This document shows positions 50,151-61,300 of a stretch of 64,000 bases of DNA, in pieces. The notes under the pieces were generated by a model. That model had not been told where the DNA came from. It worked only from the letters and a program-made list of their open reading frames with translations, and searched no databases. Position 1 is the first letter of the stretch. Every line of letters starts with the position of its first letter. Origin of the DNA: Myrica gale (taxonomy: Eukaryota; Streptophyta; Magnoliopsida; Fagales; Myricaceae); contig OZ005617.1 of NCBI GenBank assembly GCA_963930655.1, positions 21,874,068-21,938,067 of the forward strand, given 5' to 3'. Both the position numbers and the translations under genes were made by a program.

Positions 50151-50452
50151 CCATGCAACCATTCACTCTCATGTTTTTTTTTTTTTTGATGCTCACGCAT
50201 GCACCATTTGCTATAATCGGTCCCTGGCTATGTACTAGGCAAACTAGAGGACAACGCGGCTCTGTGACCGAACTGGCAAATCCCGCCGTGGCATGTGAAG
50301 GATGGGTGTGGGTCCTGAGCCGTCCCTTTCAGAACGGTCCGAGTTATTGCTCCCATATGTCTTGTCAGACCCCATTGACAGCTGGGTTTCTCTCACTATC
50401 CTAGACCTGAATACCATTCACTCTCATACGTCTTTTTTCTGACGCTGTCACG

Positions 50453-50840
50453 TATGCACCATTTGCTATAAGCAGTCCTAGCTTTGAACTAGGCAAACTA
50501 GAGGAGAATAGCCTTGCATATATCCGAGACGGAAAGCAGTCTCTATTATCTCAACTGTGGATCACTCGCACCTCTCTCTCTCTCTCTCGTTCTGTCGGAC
50601 TTGCACAGTGAGGATTTGATTGACTACCCTTCCACCCTTTTAGTTTTATGCACCATTTGCTATAAGCAGTCCTAGCTATGAACTAGGCAAACTAGAGGAG
50701 AATAGCCTTGCATATATCCGAGACGGAAAGCAGTCTCTATTATCTCAACTGTGGATCACTCGCACCTCTCTCTCTCTCTCTCGTTCTGTCGGACTTGCAC
50801 AGTGAGGATTTGATTGACTACCCTTCCACCCTTTTAGTTT
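50453..50840 (+). repeat. Near-perfect 194-bp tandem duplication
   Basis: The unit starting tatgcaccatttgctataag at 50453 repeats at 50647 with almost no change (gctttgaac versus gctatgaac). Each unit holds a CT run (ctctctctctctctc). An older partial copy of the same start lies at about 50155-50270. Confidence 0.9.
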
Positions 50841-51091
50841 TATTCTTCCTCTTCAAGGGCTCCGATAGCTCCGAGCTTCCTCAGCGCATTCGTGTTTAGG
50901 GGTGTAAGTCTGGTCCCGTTTCTGGCGGAATTTCGGCTCCGGTTCCGTCACCGGTTCCAGGAAGAGGAGGTCCGTATCTTCTAGAAATCGAAACCGGTGG
51001 TGGATTTGAAGTTTTCCCGGAAGCGGAATTTTCCGCCGGTTTAGCGGAAAACCGGTTCCGGTTATTTTTTTATTTTATTAAATTATATATT

Positions 51092-51197
51092 AAAACGACG
51101 TCGTTCTATTTTAAATAGAACGACGTCGTTTATGTGTTATTTTTTGAAAAAAAAATATTATACCGTGGATCAAAACGTGTCATTTTGATCCACGGTA
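51092..51197. repeat. Two adjacent perfect palindromes inside the hAT element
   Basis: First, aacgacgtcgttctattt pairs with its reverse complement (51092-51131). Second, arms taccgtggatcaaaa (51161-51175) and ttttgatccacggta (51183-51197) enclose a 7-base loop. Confidence 0.85.
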
Positions 51198-51320
51198 TTT
51201 GATTCCAAAAACCCTAAGCCCTCTCCTTCGCAACACTCCCTCACGCTCTGTTCGATGTTCTCACTCTCAGCCCTCAGGCGGTCAGACCTCACTCCCTCAG
51301 CTTCTCCGGTGACGCAACTC

Positions 51321-51460
51321 CCTCCACCACCATGTCCTCCTCCATTTTTGAAAGGAAATAACAGCTCTGGCAAATGCCCACCTCCTCCACCATCTCAGGC
51401 GCTTCAATTTACTCTGGTAAAGATGGAGCTCCATTAGCAAAATTGAAGCCGCTCCACTGG
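51321..51460 (+). pseudogene. Captured formin gene fragment (FH1 tail to FH2 start)
   Basis: A proline-rich stretch (LPPPPCPPPFLKGNNSSGK, CPPPPPSQALQFT) is followed, after a one-base frame change near 51413, by GKDGAPLAKLKPLHW. That phrase is the start of the actin-nucleating FH2 domain in plant class I formins. The match stops abruptly after HW. Confidence 0.85.
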
Positions 51461-52528
51461 GAGTCCCCAGTCGGCCAGTCCCCCCCTCTCCTTAGCCCTC
51501 GCTCTCTGTTCCTCATTCTCAGGCCTCACTCCCTTTGTTCCTCAGCTCTCTCTCAGTCTCTGTGTTCGAAACTTTGAAGTTCCTCAGTCTCTATTTTCTC
51601 CGGCGACGCAACTCCCTCCGGCTTGGCGGCTTCCACTGCTTCTCTCTCATTATGTCTCTCCCTCTCTCTCTCTATCTCTATCTTTGTCTCTATCTCTCTA
51701 TCGTACACTCTCTCAACTATGGCAACTTGCACAACCACGGCCACAGGGAACAAGGCACGCACCCAGCTTACACAATTGTTCTATAGTGTGAATTAATTAT
51801 ATTGAATCTGTGAATTAATTATAAACAGTGTGAATTGTTGTGTTGTGAATCTGTTATTATATTGCATTTTGATATTGAATTGTTGTGTTGTGAATCTGTT
51901 ACTATATTGCACTGTTATATTGAATTATTTAGTTAGTTATATTGCATTGTTAATGAATTAGTTGTGTTGTGAACTTGTGAACCTGTTACATGAGTGATAT
52001 TGAATTACTATATTGCATTGTTTTTGCAGGTGACTGTAAGAGCTCTCTCTCTCTGTTATTTTTGGCTTCTATCGTTAGGAGTCGATAGTATAGTAGTTTT
52101 TGGCTTCTCTCTCTCTGTTGTTCTTGAAACTAAGTAAATCACCACATTGGGCTTAGTTGGGTTGACTTGTGCATAACCTTTATCAGACTTTAGAGTACAA
52201 TATACATTTCAGATGTCAGTAGGATTTATTTTAAGAACGCTGATCAGTAGGTTTTAAAGGTTTGTTTATTGAGATAATATAACCTTCTGAAACAATGTTT
52301 AGACTCCTTGTACCCCATCTACACCAGATTCACCAGATTGCTCTGTGTGAATCTTGGTCCATGATGGCCTTTTTATGGATTCTAGATTAAGCACGGAATT
52401 TAGGTGCCTATTTTTGTCTTGTTATACATTTCAGCTTGTCTTGTTAAAGTAACTTTCTTGTTTGTGCTATCAAGAATATTAGTTATAGTCCTGTTCACTT
52501 TTTTTGTTTTAATTTTGAACTTTTGCAG

Positions 52529-52594
52529 GAAATATACTCCATAAAATTGCCAGGAAATCCCAAACTTGGTGAAGGAAAACCTGAGAACCAGAAC
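52529..52594 (+). pseudogene. Captured callose synthase (GSL) exon fragment
   Basis: A splice-acceptor-like ttttgcag precedes EIYSIKLPGNPK and KLGEGKPENQN, a near-invariant segment of the glucan synthase domain of callose synthases. The match ends after ENQN. The intron-like flank implies capture of genomic DNA. Confidence 0.85.
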
Positions 52595-53163
52595 CAGAAA
52601 CCTGAATCAGGTGATCTATTGTTTTCTGCCCCATTACACTTGAGCTGAATGTTTTCTGCCCCATTACACTTGGCAATATCAAGGGTTGTCTCTTTTTCTC
52701 ATCCGATAATACACATTGTAAATCGTTCTGTACACAGAGGCCACTTCTAGTGCTTGAGAAGTGGCAAGTAGCTTTTGACATCCATAGTATTATACTTTAG
52801 TTCATTAGAGCAAGAATCTCGAACCAAGTAGCTTTAATACATGGATTGTTGTAAATAATGTAATGTATGTCCTAAGCAACAATGTTTGTAGAGATCATTT
52901 GATTATATTGTTTTTTCTTTTCTTGTCCATTTGAATAGTTCTGAAGCAATAAGAATTTGAATAGTTTCTTAAGCAATAAGAATTTGATTTCTTAAGCCTA
53001 TTATTGAGGATTTTATTTTGTGAATTACATCTTAGTCCGCTAAGTCCGCTAAGAGTCGGAAGCGGAAGCGGACTCTTTTTTGGCTATCCGCTAGTTAGCG
53101 GACCGGATGTCGGAATGTCAAATTCCGCTTCCGACTAGTCCGCTATTCACCCCTATTCGTGTT

Positions 53164-54410
53164 CGATACAATGGTAGCCCTTAGTCCATTGATTAGGAGG
53201 AACATTTCCGTCTTCCCAACGTGGTCTTGGAGAGGAAGTACAAAAGAGAACGAATTCATCCGTGAATTTCGTCACGGCCTCCATATCCACGTTTCGGGCC
53301 CAATTTTGCTACAATGGCATCGGACGCAAATGCGTCCAGGGAGGTCACGATGTAAAATTAACACTGGAGCTTAAGATTAAGAATGTAATAATCTCGTGAT
53401 CCGAGCAAGTAATTTTGGACTATATCGATTGGTGCGTAGTAATCAGCAGTTGTCAAACAGGCAGAAGAGAACAATTCAACACTGGTAGTTGAAAAGGCAT
53501 TTAAAATGGCCCAAAAATTGGTCACTCCTTTAGACCCTCTCTCCTTTGCCCTAATGTTCCAAATAGCCAGCCTTCCCACAATCGAAGTGATTTTAAAATT
53601 CATGGCCCAAGTCCAGCTGCTTTTGAAATGACTGCTGGGCCTCAGCTTGAGGCACCGTGAACATTAACTGTGAGATTTCAAGAAAAGCGAATACTCAGCC
53701 CCAAGAGGGCATCTCAAGTAATAGTTGCATTTATTTATATCGAGATACCCATCGGCTTAAGTCAAGTGAAGAGAGATTTCAAGCAGATAAGGGATAATGG
53801 AAATAATAGTCGTACCAATTACTAATAAATGTAAGCAAACGCCTTTAATGCTCTTTTCTCTTGAAATTTGTGATGTTTGACTCTTAAAATTTTTGATATA
53901 CTAGAATCAATGGAAAAGTGAAGATAAAGACAGTGAATAGAAAGATGATTTGAGTAAATTTTTTATATTTATTTTAATAAAAAGAGATGAGGTAATAGAT
54001 AATAATTATTTTATTAGATAAAATATTTAGGACTTAGAAATTTTGGAAGTCATTACTACGGTAGTCGAATAGGTAGAACCTAGAGACAGTCTTACTTGCT
54101 GGATAGAGAGTTTGATCCCACGTAATCCATGCCCGCATTCCCTTTCAATATAACAATATTCTAAAGAAAAGGATTTCAAAGAGTACATAAAAGCGACAAC
54201 CCTAGCATATGTACAAAAAAATATATTATATAAATATTATGTGACAACATTAGTCAAGAAAAAAAAAGACAACATTGGACGTAACAGAAAACTCCCAAGG
54301 GCCCCAACCAACCTCAAGCCTTTCAAAACATTACCAACCGGACCTTTCCATATATTCCAGAAGCGTCTAATTACTTGAAGTTCAAGGTTCTGATTACTTG
54401 ACGTTCAAGG

Positions 54411-54469
<59 letters not shown>

Positions 54470-54877
54470 CGACATCATTGGAATGGAATTTGAACGTAAC
54501 GGAAATCCCCCTAGCCCAAGGGCTCCAACCCAACCTTAGGTCTTTCCAAACAATCCCTTTAAATCGGACCTTTCCATATATTACAGTCTGGTTACTTGAA
54601 GTTCAAGGTTCCTGAAGGGTTTTCAGTTCCACCGAGTCTCAGCCTCCCAGAACAATCAAAACCTACACCACCCGCGTGGCCGTACCTATATAACTGAATA
54701 CTCGATCCTATCACCCGTTGGTGTGTCATTTTCCCCTCCGTCACCGACGACAACCCCTTCGCCACTATCTCCTCTAATCCCCAAGTATGCGTCTCGGAAC
54801 GGTTCTCTAATTCTGTTGTCCGCCTCCGATCGCGACGCGGCCTCTTTGCCATAGACTTCTTCGATCGCTCCTCGAAC
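53164..54877. other. Intergenic DNA with (TA)n microsatellite
   Basis: No gene recognised. A pure TA repeat of about 52 bases runs 54413-54465. It sits between two related segments (about 54265-54412 and 54466-54612) that share gacctttccatatatt and ttacttgaagttcaaggtt. Confidence 0.5.
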
Positions 54878-55760
54878 GATGATTCACACTTTCGATGTTC
54901 CCGGATCAGGTTCGGATTCATTTTCCGAGTTTGAATTCGCAAATGGCGGTGAGTTCGGTTCGGATTATGCGAAGGTGCTACCGAGGCTAGGGTTTGGATT
55001 TGAAATTGAATCTAATGCGCAAGGCTCACGTGCCGATGGCCTCAGCGTTGCCGGAATTTATTTAGAGTCGGATATGGATACGTAATTCAATTTGAAGGAT
55101 TCGAGTCTTCGTTGCCTCATTGGAACATCATTTATTTGGAAGAGCAGAGGAATGGATCAGAGGGTTTCGAGAAGGATTTCTCGCAATGCAGCAGTTCTTC
55201 GATACCAACTTAGCTACCCACCCGGCGTTGCTATTAGCATAACAACTGGTACAAAATGGGAGGAAATGGAGGAAGGCATTTTCAGTTAGAGAGGAAACCC
55301 AAACATAAAGATCGATAAGGTCGAACAATAATCAATGGCTTCCTCTGAAGAAGCAGCAGAGGTGCGAAATTATTTTAGGTATGAATACAAGTTTAGAGCG
55401 TGAACCTGATGCGGAGTCTGATTTGGATTCCTATTTAACAGCTGTTCAGGATGAATATGAGAGGATACGGCCAAATACGACGCCATTTTAGGGAGATTGG
55501 TGGAGAATGAGAGGGATAGGCCTCCGGCGGCGAAAAAGGTTTTAGAGAATTTTCTCTTTGTGGAGTTAAAGGTAAAAGAATTCCGAAGAAGTGTTGTGGT
55601 TTCACTGGTTTGTACAGTTTTTAAGGATGTGACTCTGGTAGAAGAGAAGGTTAGGAGGCTTATGTGTTCTCATTATTATCATCGGGACTGCATCGTGCGT
55701 GGTTCAGTATACGGAGTACTTGTGCCGTTTTGTCGGTATGAATTGCATTGGCGATCCTGA
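54878..55760 (+). pseudogene. RING-H2 E3 ubiquitin ligase pseudogene (CIP8/PRAJA-like)
   Basis: Pieces of one intronless RING protein appear in different frames: an acidic/aromatic N-terminal part (54878-55085), RGMDQRVSRRISRNAAVLRY (about 55150-55200), AVQDEYERI (about 55440), LVENERDRPPAAKKVLEN, and a RING end with VEEKVRRLMCSHYYHRDC and CRYEL. Zinc ligands are lost: the second Cys of the first CxxC pair is Phe (VCTVFKD) and the CPVC pair is scrambled (PFCRYEL). Stops and frameshifts separate the pieces, for example TAG at about 55483. No function as a ligase is expected. Confidence 0.78.
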
Positions 55761-55839
55761 ATAGAGATTTTATAATGATGGCGCCGGTGGATGCATATCA
55801 TGAGGCTGGCCTGGCAGGTTAGCTACGGTTTCCATTGCT

Positions 55840-57062
55840 ATTTTTGTAATTCTATTGTTCTGACCTTGTGTGTTGTTGCGCCATCATAATATAATGGTTC
55901 ATTCTAGATTGTTATTCTGTTTTAACAAGCGTCTCAGTCATTCATTTATTTTTGGATTTTATACATTTTTTTCAAACTTGTATTCTTTTATTTTCCGATT
56001 GATGTTTACTTTTTATTTATAAGTTCCTTGTTTATTTCATTTTGACGTTTATTTTAGGTCTTATATTGTATTTTTTCCGAGGTTAGTAAATTATAATTTA
56101 TTTGAAATTTTCGTTTTATTTTGTTGTGTAATTGATTTAATTCTGAATTTTATATATTTTTAAAATTGTAATTCTTTTATTTGTTGATTAATATATATTT
56201 TTCCTTTTCCCTTTTTGTTTATACTTTTATGTTTTGTTTTGTTTTTTTTGCTGATTAATATTCTTTTTTGGCCTTTTCTATTTACTATTTGTTATGTTAT
56301 GTTCTTTTTTTTGTCTTCTTTTTTATTTTAGTTTATTTTGTGTCCCTTGATGTGTAATTCCTTGTTTATTTTAGTTTATTTTTGTGTGTAATTCATTTTT
56401 TTATACATTTTTTTCAATTGGTTTTCATTTAATTTTTGACTTTATTCATTTTTCCAAAACTTGTATTCTTTTATTTTGCGATTGATATTTTCTTTCCATT
56501 TTCTGTTAACTTTTTGTTTTAGTTTTTATTTATATGTTTCTTGTTTATTTCATTTTAATGTTTATTTTAGTTTTATATTGTATTTTTTCCGAGGTTAGTT
56601 TTAATTATACTTTATGTGACATTTTCGTTTGATTTTTGTTGTGTAATTGATTTCATTCTGAATTTTATATATTTTTCCAAATTGGTAATTATTTTTTCTT
56701 ATTTATTTTTACTTTTTTTTAATGTTGGTTTCTTGATTTTTTTTGTCTTCCTTGTTTATTTTAGTTTATTTTGTGTTCCTTAATTTTTGTGTGTAATTCA
56801 TTTATTTTTTTACTTCTACGCATTTGTTTTGTCTTCCATGGTGATATTCTTATTTTCCCAAATCTTCTCAGTTATTCATTTTTTTTAACTTTATTCAATT
56901 TTTCCAAACTTGTATTCTTTTATTTGCCGATTGATGTTTTCTTTGCTTTTTCTATTTATTTTTTGTTTCAGTTTTTATTTATAAGTTGCTTGTTTACTTC
57001 ATTTTAACGTTTATTTTAGTTTTATATTGTCTTTTTACGTGGTTAGCTTTAATTATACTTGA
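55840..57062 (+). repeat. Very T-rich tandem region, units about 450-480 bp
   Basis: The plus strand is more than half T for 1.2 kb. Three diverged units start with cttgtattcttttatt near 55978, 56460 and 56909. Each contains gattgat.tt, ttgtttatttcatttta (or the like), tttattttag.ttatattgt and a ggttagt/gc..aatta block. No coding content. Confidence 0.75.
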
Positions 57063-57117
57063 TGAGACAAATCAAATTCACAAATTGCGGTTATAGACTT
57101 TTGATTGTTCACATTAT

Positions 57118-57560
57118 TTGGATGGTAAGTTGGAGACCCTCAAAAATCTCTTAGGCTATGATCTGCGATGATACTTCAGAAATGAAAATTTTCAAAGTAA
57201 TATTGGTCATTGTTTAAGGCTCAAGTCCATTGGCATTTAAAGCTCCAATTTGAATTCGAGTAATGTGTGCCTTGGGGATGCAGCTAGATTATTTTAACGT
57301 GATGAAGATTAGAACTTGGATTGATGTATGAGATAGAGTTTTAGGAGGTTAGATATTGCTCGAGGTAAGACAGTTGTACGCAAAGGCATCTAGGAACTCG
57401 ACGAGGAAATATATCATAAGTACCCGCCACTTGTTTGATAAATATGGTTCTATCTATTATGAGGTATGAGAAATTGATTGTTTACAATTTGGTGCTCAAG
57501 GAATAGGCATATGAATGTGGAAGCTGACTAGGATGGACCTTGCGTGTGATCAAAGGATAG
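57118..57560 (+). repeat. Old diverged copy of the 414-bp repeat
   Basis: Blocks such as ggtaagttgga, ctcaaaaatctc, ggctatgatct and tgatga... match the younger units at 57590 and 58004/62867, with many changes. Confidence 0.5.
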
Positions 57561-57589
57561 AAACATTCCACATTGGCTAAAGTTTTGGG

Positions 57590-58003
57590 CAATGATTGGA
57601 CAAAACTCATGTAGTGTGAGACATGCATGTTAAGGTGAACCATGACCTTAGAACTAGTTTTTATTAGTAATACGATTGATAGAGTTGTGATAACGTATAA
57701 TTTTATTTTATTAAGGTACGTCGCAGTTTTGTGGTTACAATTAGTTTAAATTCATGAGTTGAGATTAAGGACTTCCAATTGGTGTACTAGCAACACCCTC
57801 CTTTGGAATGTAAGTTGGACGCTCACAAAAAATCTCCTAAGCTATGATCTATGCTGATCCTTTAGAAATGGAAAAAGGTGACAAGCAAGTGATCAAAGTT
57901 TAAGACCCAATTGAGTTTTTGACATCAGAAGTTCCAGTTTAAATTGATGAAATATGATGCCTAGGGGATGGGGCGAGCCGATTTTGGAATAATCGACGAG
58001 GGC
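57590..58003 (+). repeat. Unit 1 of a 414-bp tandem duplication
   Basis: It starts gggcaatgattgga and ends ggaataatcgacga. It is almost identical to unit 2, which runs 58004-58064 and resumes at 62867-63210 beyond the copia element. Two differences noticed: gacaaaactc/gacgaaactc and ggaaaaaggtg/ggaaataggtg. Confidence 0.85.
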
Positions 58004-58064
58004 AATGATTGGACGAAACTCATGTAGTGTGAGACATGCATGTTAAGGTGAACCATGACCTTAG

Positions 58065-58385
58065 TATTAAAACAATACTTTAAGAAATTGGCTACTGTTT
58101 TCATTGATAACGTTTTGTGTACAGCCGTAGAATATATAGACAATATGGACAGGTGTCGTAACCACCTAACAAACTTGTAACAAAATAATATTCTATTATA
58201 CAATATCATGCACGACGGTAGTATCACGTAACAGCCGAATCTTCAGAGAAGCTTGTAGAATGTTCTGATGCAGAGGAGGTTCTGGAATGCTGAGCTGGAG
58301 ACGAATGTGGTAATGTTGAGACGGCAGAGGACGTGGCAGCTGACTTGAGACGGCAGAGGACGTGGCAGCTGACTGTGTCTTAACA
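58065..58385 (-). repeat. Copia 3' LTR (321 bp)
   Basis: On the element strand it runs TGTTAAGACAC to TTTTAATA. It carries two tandem copies of the 29-base segment tgagacggcagaggacgtgg (first 20 bases), where the 5' LTR has one. Confidence 0.93.
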
Positions 58386-61300
58386 TCCCCCCGCAAATCG
58401 AACGGGAGTGGCACAACCGTGAGGTTTGAACGAAGAGACTGAAAACGAGAGATAGAAAGTGGCTTGGTAAAAATATCAGCCAACTGATCAGAGCTCGAGA
58501 GAAACGAAACAGTGAGAGAACCGTTGGCCACACGATCACGAACAAAGTGAACATCAATATCAACATGTTTGGTGCGAGAGTGAAGAACAGGATTCACCGA
58601 GAGATATGTTGCACCAAGATTGTCACACCATAAAAGGGGAGGCTTCGGGAGAAAAACACCAAGCTCACGGAGGAGAGATTGGACCCAGATAAGTTCAGCA
58701 GTCGTGGTGGCCACACATCTATACTCGGCTTCAGTGCTGGAACGAGCAACGGTTGGCTGTTTGCGGGAACTCCACGAGATCAAGTTGGGACCAAAGAAAA
58801 CACAGTGACCGCCAGTAGAGCGACGATCATCCGGACAACCCGCCCAATCGGCATCCGAAAAAGCAGTGAGAGAAGGAGTTGCAGACGAGCGAAGATGGAG
58901 GCCGTAATGAGAAGTGTGGCGAAGATAACGCAAGATGCGTTTGACGGCTTGCCAGTGAGGAATGCGGGGCGCATGCATGAACTGACAGACTTTGTTGACG
59001 GCAAAGGCAAGATCAGGACGAGTGAAAGACAAATATTGGAGGCCACCGACGATGCTGCGATAGCCAGTAGGATCAGAGTACAGATCACCAATATGAGCCG
59101 AAAGTTGAGAAGTAGATGCCAGAGGAGAAGAAATAGGCTTGGCAGAGGACATGTTGGAGCTAAGAAGAAGATCCTGAATATACTTCTTTTGGGAGAGAAT
59201 AAGCCCATGCACCGAACGATGGACCTCAATGCCTAAAAAATAGGAAAGAGCCCCCAGGTCTTTAACTGGAAAGTCAGAAGCAAGAGTGGTAATGAGAGTG
59301 TCTACCGCGGAAGAACTGGAGCCAGTAATGACAATGTCATCGACGTAAATCAGAACATACATTGTAAGAGCAGGTTGAACATAGAGAAACAGAGAGGAGT
59401 CGGATTGAGAAGCTGCAAAACCAATCTCCAGGAGGCGGCGACTGAGACGATGGAACCAGGCACGTGGGGACTGTTTCAGGCCGTATAAGGCCTTGTACAG
59501 ATGGCAAACATGAGTGGGAAGGTCAGGATGATGAAACCCTGGAGGCTGGGACATAAAAACGGTATCAGTGAGATCACCATGAAGAAATGCGTTCTGAATA
59601 TCCAACTGACGGATGGGCCAATGAGCCGAAACAGCAAGAGACAAAACGAGCCGGACCGTAGTAGGCTTGAAAACAGGGCTGAACGTCTCGGTGTAGTCGA
59701 CGCCAGGTAATTGGTGGAAGCCCTTGGCCACAAGACGGGCCTTCCGACGTTCTAAAGATCCATCAGCACGCCGTTTGGTCTTGAAAATCCACCTGCATCC
59801 AACAACATTATGAGAAGAATCAGGAGGCACCAAAGTCCAGGTGTGGTTGTCAAGGAGAGCTTGAAATTCAAGCTGCATCGCATGGCGCCACTCCGGAAAC
59901 TTGGAGGCCTCTGTAAAGGAAGTAGGTTCCTCAGGAATGAGAGAAGTAGAGGAGAGATGGGCAGCAGGAGGCCAAGAGATAGTGCCATCCGTGCGGACCT
60001 TAGGACAACGAATATTATGTGAGGAACGGGTGGTGACTGTAGGTAGGGGAGGAGGAGGGGGTAAAGAAGGTGGGGAAGGAGAGGGACAGGTGATAGGAAC
60101 AGAGGGAGAGGACGAAGGAGGAGAGGGGACCACAGAAGGGACCACGGGAGGGACCACAGCAGGAACGCAAGGAGAGGAAAACTGGGAGATATTGAGAGGT
60201 AGAGGTAAGAGGGCAGGTTGAAGTGTCAGAGAGGAAGGAGACACAGACATGGTGTGGAAAGGAAATGAGTGCTCGTCAAACAGGACATGGCGAGAGATGT
60301 AAGTGCGACCTGTAGGTATGTGGTGACATATGTAGCCTTTGTGTAAGGGACTGTAACCCAAAAAAGCACAGAGAAGGGACCGGGGTTGAAATTTGTTATG
60401 GGTGTAGGGTCGGAGATGAGGCCAGCAAGAGCAGCCAAACGTACGAAGACAGAGGTAGTCTGGCGGTGTGCGAAAGAGGACAAAATATGGGGATTGGTGG
60501 TCAAGAAGAGAAGAAGGCATGCGATTAATAAGATAGACTGCGGTGTGGAAGGTCTCGGGCCAAAAACGGTGAGGAACAGACGAATGGGCCAGGAGAGTGA
60601 GGCCGGTCTCGACAATGTGACGGTGCTTCCTCTCAGCAGTGCCATTTTGCTGAGGCACATGAGGACATGAAACACGATGTAGAATACCCGTGGCAGAGAA
60701 ATGTTTGTGGAGAGACTGAAACTCACCACCCCAGTCAGATTGTACAGACTTAATACGAGTATTAAAAAGATTCTCAACAAGTTTCTGAAAAGTGAGAAAC
60801 ACAGAGTAAACTTCTGATTTATGTTTGAGGGAATACAACCAGGTAAAGCGACTAAAGTCATCAACAAACACTACATAATAACGAAAGCCTGAGGAAGACA
60901 AGACTGGTGAGGGTCCCCAGAGATCGGTGTGAACAAGCTGTAGAGGAGCAGAGGAGTGAGAGGTGGAGCGCTGAAAGGGAAGAGCATGACTCTTCATGGT
61001 ACGACAGGCAGAGCAGACAGTCGGAGCAGAGGAGAGAACGGGAAGTTGAAAACGACGCAAGACGGACTGAACAAGACGAAGAGTAGGGTGTCCCAGGCGA
61101 TGATGCCAGTCAGTGAGAGAGGCACGTTCACCAACAAACGCAGCAAGAGACACAGAAGTAGTAGAAGGCACAGACGCAGAAGAAGGAAAGGCATATAGAC
61201 CATTCTTAGTGGTGCCCTGAAGAAGAATGGCCTTCGTGAGAGGATCCTTCACAAGAAAACGATCAGAGTGAAATTCAAATATAACATGGTTATCAAGACA

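Larger units (their letters stand above)
50897..53155. mobile_element. Non-autonomous hAT element carrying host-gene fragments (Pack-hAT-like)
   Basis: A 2259-bp element with ends TAGGGGTG and CACCCCTA, flanked by a perfect 8-bp duplication, ttcgtgtt, at 50889-50896 and 53156-53163. The subterminal regions are full of gcgga/tccgc motifs, as in hAT elements. It has no transposase ORF. Inside are a formin FH1/FH2-junction fragment (51321-51460) and a callose-synthase fragment with part of its upstream intron (52529-52594). Two perfect palindromes lie near the left end. It must rely on a transposase made elsewhere. Confidence 0.92.

Noticed and set aside
54050..54180. Possible second SINE (gagtttgatccc resembles box B)
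   Set aside because: No good box A at the right distance, no A tail and no TSD found.
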